DNA of 64,000 nucleotides, from positions 5,549,742 to 5,613,741 of the forward strand of contig OZ025877.1 of the NCBI GenBank assembly GCA_964019415.1, read 5' to 3'. The notes under the pieces were generated by a model, which saw only the letters and a program-made list of their open reading frames with translations, was not told the DNA's origin and searched no databases. Positions 56,168-64,000 of this stretch are shown here, piece by piece. The DNA comes from Ianthella basta (taxonomy: Eukaryota; Porifera; Demospongiae; Verongiida; Ianthellidae). Positions within the stretch are counted from its first letter, which is position 1. The number at the start of each line of letters is the position of its first letter. Both the position numbers and the translations under genes were made by a program.

Positions 56168-56321
56168 GTGAGTTTCCTTTTGTATCTTTTCACTTATCAT
56201 TTTATTCATTCAAGGTTTACTTGCATCTTATGTAATTGACTATGCAGCATTGTGACTAGCCTCGGCCAAAATTAGCTTGCGTGTCTTTAGAAGGACATTC
56301 ACAGTCGTGTATTACTCTGCA

Positions 56322-58160
56322 ATTTGAAGATGAGTAGGTATGTCAGGAGCTGGCAGTGTGAGTGAAAGGATAGTGATGGTGAAGCTAAAGGTCTGTAGAG
56401 AACAGTTAACATTTGTGCAAGTGTATGCTCCAACAAATGACAGTAGAAGCGAAGTGAAGGAGCATTACTACAGTGAAACTGCAGAAGGTCATTGAGAAAG
56501 TTTGAAGGAAACAGACATTGATAGCCTAAATACAAGAGTTGGCAGGGATTGTGAAAGTGTGATTGGTAGGCATGGCGAAGAAGTTCTGTGTGGTAAGTGA
56601 GATGCTTTTAACAGATTTGTTTTACCAGCATAAGGAGATACGTAAGTATTCGTGGGTATGCCCAGGGAGAAGGTTGAAGAGCATAATAGACTACATAATT
56701 CCTGGTGAAAAGGGACAGTCGAATGAAGGTAAAAGATGTTAAAGTGGTGGGAGGTGCAGAGGTAGGGAGTGACCACTATCTCGTTCTGTTGATGATGAGT
56801 GAAAAAATAGTATGGTGGAGAGAAGCAGAGCTGTGAACAAGAGTGTGAGGATTAGAACCAATATGCTGAAAGATAGGAGGGTGAGGTTGGAGTTCAAGTT
56901 AAGGCTGAAGCAGAAAATGAACATTACAGGACATAGAGAGGAAAATATTGAAGAGATATGGGCAGAGTTTAAGGAAGGAATTTGAGTGCAGCTGTGGAAG
57001 TGTGTGGGGTGAGACAACATAAAATGCTGGAGATTAACAAGCAGATGGTGATAGCATGCATAGATTTGGAGAAGGCATATGATAAGGTCAGTAGAGATAG
57101 GTTATGGCAGGTACTGGAAAGCTATGGAATTTGGGGAGGCTTATTGAGAGCCATTCAGTCCATGTACCTATAGGGAGCCAAGCACGTGTGTGTTCTAGTG
57201 GGAAAGGATCTGGGTGGTTCCCCATTACCCAAGGAGTTAGGCAGGGGTGTGTGATGTCGCCATGGCTGTTTAATGTGTTTATGGATGGAATAATGAGAGA
57301 AGCGACAGAGAAGTTACAAGGTGGGGTTCAGTTAACAACTACCAAGGTGTAACTGATACTTTAGCAGATGATATGATGGTGACGGAGAAGAAGGAAGATA
57401 TGCGGACAAACTTGGATGAGATGAAGAAGGTGATGGATAAGTTGGGCGTGAAGATGCACTTGGGGAAGACAAAAGTTATTGATGGTGAGCAGGACAGAAG
57501 AGGATTGTAACCTATACATAGAAGGTGAAGACATTGAAACTGTCAAGAAGCTGAAGTACCTAGGAGCAATGATCAGTTCAGATGGGTGCAGGGTGTGGGA
57601 GCAGCAGCAAAGGTAGTGGGTGCTATGAGGAAGGAGGTGCTTGAAAGAAGAGAGTTACTGAAGCAGACTAAGTAAGTAAGATGGGTATTCAATGCAATGG
57701 TGGTTCCCACCCTCATCTATGGCTGCAGGACCTGGACCATGCATAAAAGACATGAAAGCAAGTTACAGGCATCTGAATGGATGTTTTTAAGGAGAGTGGA
57801 AGGTGTGACAAGGCTGGACAGAGTGAGAAATAAAGATGTGAAGAGATCACTTGGACAGGAAGCAGTAGTAGATATGGTGAAGGAGAAGCCAAGAATTTGG
57901 AAGGTGAAGATGGAGGAAATGAATGCAGACTGATTGGTGAAGCAAGTATATGAAGAAGAAATGACAGGAAAGAGACCTAGAGGAAAACCAAAGAAGCGGT
58001 GGACAGATATTTTTAAGTAGCTAGTTGCTGACTCATTTATATATAGCATTTTGACTAATGAACATGAATGTTTGGGACAAATAATGCCATAACTTTTATG
58101 TGTATCAGGCTACCTCCTGCAGAGGTGATTTCGCCGTTATTGAATGATGATGATGATGAT
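56322..58160 (+). mobile_element. Second (ATG)n-tailed LINE, degraded
   Basis: It starts inside a fragment of the 21170 repeat family (56240-56321). Endonuclease remnants (LTFVQVYAPTNDSRSEVKEH) are followed by RT remnants: MVIACIDLEKAYDKVSRDRL (motif A), TQGVRQGCVMSPWLFNVF (motif B) and a decayed motif C (LADDMMVTEK), then KLKYLGAMISSDG and a KRPRGKPKKRWTD end. The 3' end is (ATG)n at 58140-58160. Stops and frame changes are many, clearly more than in the copy at 35458. Confidence 0.8.
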
Positions 58161-59229
58161 GGCGAAAGTACTGAGTGATTGATTGGTGCCACTAATGATA
58201 CTCTATACCTCACAAAGAATGAAATCAATAGTACGTAGCACAATTGCTACCTGGCTTCTTACATGACCAAGGGACATACATTAATTGTCTGATAATTAAT
58301 TCTGATGATGATATCTGTCAACATTTATGGTAATTGTAGTGACTGAGTAGTTAGTTGTCACTGCTGTTGATTGCTGGTATTATTACTATTATTATTATTT
58401 CAATTAAAACAATTACACGTAGCTGAAAGGGGTGTAAAAAAATCAAACAAACTTAGTCCATAATGAAATAAAAGTAATTATGTAAATTGATAATTGAATG
58501 AATAATAAAATAAAATTACTAATTAATAATAATAAATGATGCTACAATATTACTAATAATATGGATAAGTAAATAAGAGACAATTATTATTATTATTATT
58601 ATTACTAGCAGAGAAGGGCGCCTTTGGCGCCCTCTCTGCTCCGGCGCCCAAAGCAGGTGCTTCCATTGCCAGTGCTGCTGATGCAAAGCACTTCCAAACC
58701 TGGCTACTGAGGAATAGCTATAGACGCTGCAGTTGCAGTTAGCTATAGAGTTGCATGCAGCTGACTCCTCTTCCACCATGAATCACCTTCTGCGAGGTCA
58801 AGTGTCTTGTATTGCCCTCCAAATTAAACAAAACTGACTCATGATGGCCCCTTTGAGCTGATTCCTGGTTGTCATGAGTTGACTCCTGGTTGGTCCTTTG
58901 AGCTGACTCCCCTTTAGCTGGCTCCTGCTTTTCCCCTGGTGCTGACTCCTGTGAGTGAAGGCTGAGTGATGTTCTTAGAGTCCTGACAGTTGTCGTCGAT
59001 TCTGAAGAGCTCTCATAATCTCTGAATGTCTTGACTTCTTGGTTAGTCCGGTGTTGCCCTTAATGTTCGGCATATGCGCACTGCAACGGTTGCAAATTGC
59101 TTTGTTTGGAAGAAATGTATTACGATGATGTCATAATATCATTGCGCAAGCCTAAAACCCACATAACTTGTACCAATCCTTTCGCCATCGAGCCGCTTTC
59201 ACTCGCGTAAGACGGCACTTTCCGCTATA
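58161..59229. other. AT-rich intron with CTAG-hairpin terminus
   Basis: AT-rich low complexity to 58604. At 58605-58608 CTAG is followed by the hairpin AGGGCGCCTTTGGCGCCCT, the fourth example of the Helitron-like end, directly after a (TTA)n run. Downstream, about 58850-58960, GCTGACTCC-containing units recur several times. No gene seen. Confidence 0.45.
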
Positions 59230-59860
59230 TAGCTTATATCACCCACAGCCTTCAACATTGTGCTAAAACTATGGCAAAGAAGCCGTCGCACCATCTTCCC
59301 AGGAGGAGTTGTGTAACAAAGGAATTAGCTGCGAATTCCGTAATCTACTTCGCTTTCCTCCGTAAAACAAAAATGGCGTCCTATAGTAACGTATGGCGAG
59401 TTGGCGCAAAACCTTCATTTTGCAAGCTTTCGCAGGGAAACCCAAGTTCAATAGCCTAGCAACACCATCGTACATCCATTTGGAGGTGCGTATGTGGCTA
59501 GCCACAGCCAAAGTTAACTTGTGCATCTTTTGAATGACATTGGCAATCGTGCATTTCCCCGCCATTTTAAATCACTGTGAGGCTGACTTCCAGTCACCGT
59601 TTCTGGGTTCTTTTCAGTGGGTTAGCATGGAACCTACATAGGTGCTAGCCCACATCTTGAGCTCCAGGATTAAAGAAATATGGTCCAACACCTACACCAA
59701 TGTCCTATATTTGTGGGTTAGTATGTATCTAGCTACACTTTAGCTACATGCTATAAGAAGTACAGAAACTAGAAATAATAGAAATTTTGTACAAAAATAG
59801 AAAGAATGTATGGATGGCATAAAAGGACAGAAATAAATGTTGCTTCACAGGATGGTGCTC
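59230..59860. repeat. Long interspersed repeat, copy 3
   Basis: Diverged copy of the 21170 family: CCATTTGGAGGTGCGTATGT, AGCCACAGCCAAAGTTAACT, then TTTTGTACAAAAATAGAAAG and GGATGGCATAAAAGGACAGA. The ORFs on both strands (for example 59269-59565) follow from the repeat and are not supported as genes. Confidence 0.6.
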
Positions 59861-60748
59861 TGCCATGTTGAAGATGGTGGATAGTGGGTCTGAATGGCAA
59901 GCTAGGTCAAGGTTAAACCCTATTACTTACAGTCTTCATTTCTTCTTCTGAATGAAGATGTCTTCCTTCTCTATGATTTGGCTGCAACTCTCTTCCGAAT
60001 TGCATTCTTTCTGAAGAAGAAAGGAAGAGTGACAGTAGTAGTAGTAGCCTGCCATTCAGACCCACCATCACAATCATGCGTATTGTTTATAGCTAGCCAT
60101 TGGCAGCCAGTGCATATTCAGTAGCGTACTCCAAGACAACGTCTTCTTTGCTGCCGACTTCTTCATATTCGTCTACTGGTCATCTGGGTAGGTGATGATG
60201 CACCATTGTAAGCGCACCAGAAGACATGCTTACTGACAATTCCGTAGTCTGGTCATACACATGGCTAGGTAATTGATATTTTGGGGGTGCCAAGGGCGCC
60301 CTTGTATTATTTAACTTTTAGGTATTTGTATGGCCTCATGTTTGTAATAGAGTATAGTGACGATTAAAGATACCAAGTCAGCCAATCATGTGAGACATGC
60401 AGATGGATTATGCGAGTAGATTTTTACTTGTGCGAGCAGAAATGTACTTGCATTGTAGCACTTCTCACAGGTGTTAACATAACGACGTAAAATCATCAAG
60501 AGTCATGAAAGATCAGTTCTGTTCATTCAAAGTTGTCATTTTTCATCACATTGAGGCAGTAATTTTGTTTAGAATTCTCTGTTATGTTGCACCTTTGTGT
60601 ATTATACATTGGATTTGTATCCCGTACTGTATAATGTCATTGGTTTCATTATTGCAATTGATTTGAATGATGCAGCCGGTGATAATTGCTACCCAGTTGC
60701 CTTTGCAGGTCATTGACATCATTTATTGTCTTATTGGTACCCTCTTAG
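59861..60748. other. Intron sequence, no gene seen
   Basis: An inverted pair CCATTCAGACCCACCA / GGGTCTGAATGGCA (about 60052 and 59886) suggests one more old foldback of about 180 bp. Nothing else recognised before exon 14. Confidence 0.4.
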
Positions 60749-60848
60749 ATTTGCTAACTTGGATGTGGTGTCTCTCAGTAAAGTGGAATTTTACAAACTT
60801 CTGAACTATGATGCTCATTCTCTATCATCGAAGATTGTGGCACAAAGG
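60749..60848 (+). CDS. Host gene, exon 14
   Basis: Acceptor GTACCCTCTTAG, donor GTGAGT. It completes the Thr codon and reads FANLDVVSLSKVEFYKLLNY, then DAHSLSSKIVAQR. Phase 0 at the end. Confidence 0.62.
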
Positions 60849-61087
60849 GTGAGTTTTGTACACAATTTGTTATCTTATGAAGTTGCCCCAAACTCATGTA
60901 TGCATGCGTTGACACACACACGCAAGCACACCTACTTTCCTTACTTCTTTCCTAGCTGCCAATTTGGCCATGTACCCTTTTATGGGGGGAGGGGGGAGGG
61001 GGCAAGTGGAAATTATAAATGGCAAAAATTTTGAAGCTTGTAACAGGTGGAAAATGTTTCTGGCAATTCATATCTATGTGCTAACAG

Positions 61088-61255
61088 CCCCAATTAGCTT
61101 TGAAACCAGTAACAGCAAGTGGAATATTGCATAGTTCAGCGCATTTTATGGACAGGCTTCTGGCGTTCATCAGTACACTTTTGCCTAACCTTGTCCCTAG
61201 CTCTGCAGAAGCTTCTGCCACATTCCTCACAGACTGGCTTGAATGCAGTTGCAAA
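61088..61255 (+). CDS. Host gene, exon 15 (last seen)
   Basis: Acceptor GTGCTAACAG, donor probably GTGCGA (weak). It is 168 bp, phase 0, reading PQLALKPVTASGILHSSAHF, MDRLLAFISTLLPNLVPSSA and EASATFLTDWLECSCK. The frame runs open past the proposed donor to about 61320, so the exact end is uncertain. The gene must continue downstream, as no stop or poly(A) signal follows in frame. Confidence 0.55.
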
Positions 61256-61269
61256 GTGCGAGTTATAAT

Positions 61270-61889
61270 ATACCTGTGTGAAGCACAGTACTATGTCTTA
61301 GAGTGTCACGGAAAAGAGGTGTTCGGAAACAGGCTACTCTTACAGCGTACAAGAGGGAAATGTTTGGGTGCACTTGCAAACCAGATTTCTCTGACGGCAG
61401 CAGGTGGACTGCCACCAAACTTTCCGATCATCTCATCTGTTGCGGCTACGAATCAAGTTAACCATCATTTTCAAAAGCAGGCCTTTTCTGAGCAGCACAC
61501 GACAGTTCTTTGCTAACCCCACACGGTGGCCATCTTCATCAAAGATGGTTGCCATGTTGCCGTAGAGAAGTCGTGCAGAACTTTGCCCCCACTTTTCTCA
61601 TGCAGCTATAAACGAATTGCCATCATATGTTCCCAGCACTACGACGCTGTGCTGTAGGGTGCACTGAATCATTGGCATTCTCTAACAGCCAACAGCCAAG
61701 GAAGGAACGGCGAAAGAGTTTATTAGGCCATATTTCACCCGCCATCCTCCCGCGCACAGCAACGGTTCGCCATCAAACTTTCAGAGGCCCAGGGACACTG
61801 CACTACGGGATAGAGCGTCACAAGGGATAGGAAACAGGTGATAGGGGCCAAATTTAGAACTTGCCGAAGGCTGGCCTTGCAGCTAGTAT
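61270..61889 (+). mobile_element. Helitron-like element, inverted relative to 8332
   Basis: The inner sequence is the reverse complement of parts of 8332-9172 (for example TTAGAGTGTCA then GAGGTGTTCGGA). The end CTTGCCGAAGGC...CTTGCAGCTAG is followed by TATATATA. CTAG ends at 61889 or next to it. The left limit is approximate. Confidence 0.45.
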
Positions 61890-62191
61890 ATATATACAGT
61901 GCAGTTACAATATACACCACTAATCTAAAGTAAATAATATAAATATATAAATAAATAACTCCCAGGGGGGGTTGGCGGCCCTCATGAACATGTGCTAGGT
62001 ATGACTTTGAAGTATGGGAGATTTTTAGACTTTTAAATGAGACGGAATTTTTAATTAAGTTTTCATTCTACAAGCAGCCTGTAAAATGCTAATATAAATG
62101 CACATAGGAGAACACTTAATGTATGGCGCATTTATATTGATGCATAGTGGTATGTTGCATATTAATGCAACTGGGCTTGTTGAGATGTAAA

Positions 62192-62520
62192 ACTTGGTGG
62201 ACACGTCCAAGTCATCCACCTTTCTATGTTATTAGCATGATTTCTTAATTAGTCTCAAAATGGCCATATGCGAGGTGTATGATTTATTCAACCAGCCAGG
62301 CCCGCTCAGTCATGACACTTGGTGGACCTAGCCAGATAAATCCAACTGTTCATGTAATTAGCAGGATTTCTTAATTAGTCACAAAATGGCCGAGTAAAGT
62401 GAGGTTCATTGCATATCCCACCAACGTGGCCCCGCTAAGTCATGATACTAAGTGGACATAGTTAGATGGCCTATTTGCTCATGTCATTAGCAGGATTGCT
62501 TAATTAGTCACAAACTGGAG
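62192..62520. repeat. Tandem repeat, three units of about 124-131 bp
   Basis: Units start at 62192, 62316 and 62447, each with ACTTGGTGGAC (or ACTAAGTGGAC), a middle ATTAGCAGGATTTCTTAATT and, in the first two, an end CCCGCTCAGTCATGA or CCCGCTAAGTCATGA. Non-coding. Confidence 0.8.
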
Positions 62521-62659
62521 GCGCTGTTTAGAACTATCACATTTTGACAACAATTTGTAGGCATTTGCTGCTGTGCTGGAGCAGAGCAGTACCCACATGT
62601 ACACTTGCTCACAACTATCCAGCTACTGTACCACCAATAGATAAATACAACCACCATCA

Positions 62660-63170
62660 CCACCACCACAGTGGAAGTTGCAATGAGTAGTATATTATAT
62701 GCTACAGCTGCAAGAAAACAGACCATCACATCAGGCGCTGCTACCACCTACTACTACCACCACCACACAGTGCATGTTACAATATTACGACCACCACATG
62801 CATTACTAGATGAAAATGACCGCCACCACCACCACACAGTGCAAGTTACAATATCGCAGCCACCACCACCTGTGCCAGTAGAGTATCTGTGCCAGTTGGT
62901 CATAGAAAAAGACCACCAGCGCAAGTTACAGTAGCCACCACAACCTGTGCCAGTAGAGTATCTGCACTAGTTGGTCATAGGAAAAGACCACCAGTGCAAG
63001 TTACAGTGGCCCCGGGCCAGCACATGCACGCACCATTCGCACCACCACATGTGCCAGAAAGTAAATGTGCTCAATGGCTGAAGAAAAAGACCACCAGCGC
63101 AAGTTACAGCAGTCAGAACCTGCACCGCTGCCATTGGAGTGCATGCTGCAGCAAGCAAATGTAACTTGCT
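62660..63170. repeat. Tandem GCAAGTTACA units, inverted relative to 4195
   Basis: At least five units with GTGCAAGTTACA / GCGCAAGTTACAG, separated by GCCACCACAACCTGTGCCAG and GTAGAGTATCTG...TTGGTCATAG segments. The best units are about 66 bp apart. Same family as 4195-4630 and 19365-19770. Confidence 0.7.
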
Positions 63171-63224
63171 TAAGGGCATGCCATTGAATTTCTTCCCATG
63201 CACTCTCAATTCACACCTTGAGTT

Positions 63225-63897
63225 AGGGTGTTCAAACGTTTCGGAGTGTTTAATGCCCTATGGCTAAGGAGGAGGTGGCAAATGGGTTTTAAGAACACTT
63301 GTTCACCGACCCTTCCCATGTCCAGCAACATTTTGTCACCAAACTTTCTGAAAGTCTGCTCACTATACCTTAGAGCATCACCAAGGGAGAGGCGTTCGAA
63401 ATGAGCTGCTCTTGCTGTGTACAGTATGGGAAAGTGTCAGCACAATTTGTGTCCCTATTTACTCTGGCATCTGCTGCTTGATTTTGGCCAAAGCTTTCAG
63501 CCATTTTAGTGCCTTGTGACAAAGGGTGTCATGTTTGTAAACAGTTCAATTCTGAGCATTGCGAAGATGGTTCATTGCTAACTTGAGCAGACTTGTTGTC
63601 CCAATTTTTCTTGTGCGACTGTGAACGATCTGCCACCAAATGTTTCCATCACTACGACACCATGCTTTAGAGTGCATTGAAGGTTCTACATTATTGGATA
63701 ACCTATGGCCAAGACAGGAACGGCGAAGGAGTTTTGGGCGAATTTTGTCCGCCAACCTCCTGCTTACAGGAACGGCTTGCCATCAAACGTTCGCAGGGAC
63801 ACCACGCCATGCCATGGAGCGTCGCAATGGTAAGATTAAGGATTGAGGGAATGGTCATACGGGACCAAAGGGCTTGCCGAAGGCAATATTGCAGCTA
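63225..63897 (+). mobile_element. Helitron-like element, third copy
   Basis: Inner sequence is related to 61270-61889 in the same orientation (CGGAACGGCG..., ACGGAACGGCTTGCCATCAA-like). It ends GGGCTTGCCGAAGGCAATAT then TGCAGCTAA and host TATATA. CTAA fits CTRR. Confidence 0.45.
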
Positions 63898-63911
63898 ATA
63901 TATATGTATAC

Positions 63912-64000
63912 TAGCAGGGCGCCCGCCTTTGGCGGGGTTCTGCTACAGCAAGTCGCACAACAGCGAGTCGAAGAATCTGCGCTGTTAGCAATGGAGGGTA
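63912..64000 (-). mobile_element. CTAG-hairpin terminus at window edge
   Basis: CTAG (63912-63915) is followed by CCCGCCTTTGGCGGG, a hairpin. On the minus strand this is a Helitron-like 3' end. The body runs out of the window. It lies 14 bp from the end of the previous element, tail to tail. Confidence 0.45.

Noticed and set aside
60721-60800. Alternative exon reading VIDIIYCLIGTLLDLLTWMW before exon 14
   Set aside because: It needs a different frame and acceptor; the chosen acceptor CCTCTTAG gives the phase required by exon 13 and a better continuation.
1-64000. tRNA, rRNA, CRISPR or bacterial operon features
   Set aside because: None seen. Short tandem repeats lack CRISPR spacing, and the gene structure is spliced and eukaryotic.
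1-64000. LTR retroelements, Polintons or virus copies
   Set aside because: I found no long terminal direct repeats, no Gag, protease, integrase or capsid-like coding. All RTs here are of the non-LTR type.

Overview
The window is nuclear DNA from an animal. It has GT-AG introns, several of them only about 70-90 bp, and a dense mix of eukaryotic transposable elements: non-LTR retrotransposons, a Harbinger, a piggyBac, two pogo-like elements, MITE foldbacks and Helitron-like ends. There is no prokaryotic gene arrangement. A marine invertebrate is the best guess, with sponge or cnidarian grade plausible, but nothing here proves a taxon. I see no rRNA, tRNA, CRISPR array or convincing LTR element.

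One host gene runs along the plus strand through almost the whole window. I can place 15 exons between 7034 and 61255 (about 1.84 kb, 612 codons). All 14 junctions keep the reading frame. The first and last exons of the full gene are not seen. The protein is mostly alpha-helical in look; I do not recognise it with confidence. One stretch (exons 7-10) locally resembles the MUN domain of UNC13/BAIAP3 proteins.

Its introns hold the rest. 1-7 kb: foldback repeats, an 83-bp tandem duplication, an exact 80-bp palindrome and a hAT-like MITE. 8-19 kb: elements with Helitron-like CTAG ends, a 3' piece of an RLE-type LINE, and twin 0.9-kb TIR elements. 20-22 kb: a Myb/SANT-like relic and a long foldback repeat. 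23-29.8 kb: a two-ORF APE-type LINE, itself between arms of a hairpin repeat, split by an apparently intact Harbinger (two ORFs, near-perfect TIRs, TTA duplication). 31.2-32 kb: a 734-bp TIR element whose only ORF is HIRAN-like. 35.5-37.7 kb: a minus-strand LINE with an (ATG)n tail. 38.4-43.6 kb: a piggyBac (TTAA) interrupted by a minus-strand RLE LINE with 14-bp target duplications. 45.4-49.9 kb: a decayed pogo-like element with a convergent HIRAN-like ORF, and a second pogo-like element inserted into its acidic-tail coding region. 53-64 kb: minisatellites, a THAP domain, a second (ATG)n-tailed LINE, tandem repeats and more CTAG-ended elements.

Most notable: HIRAN-like ORFs in two unrelated-looking TIR elements, once alone and once beside a pogo transposase; a probably autonomous Harbinger with a datable nest (hairpin < LINE < Harbinger); a piggyBac whose first catalytic Asp reads Asn; and a shared CTAG-plus-hairpin end across at least six loci.
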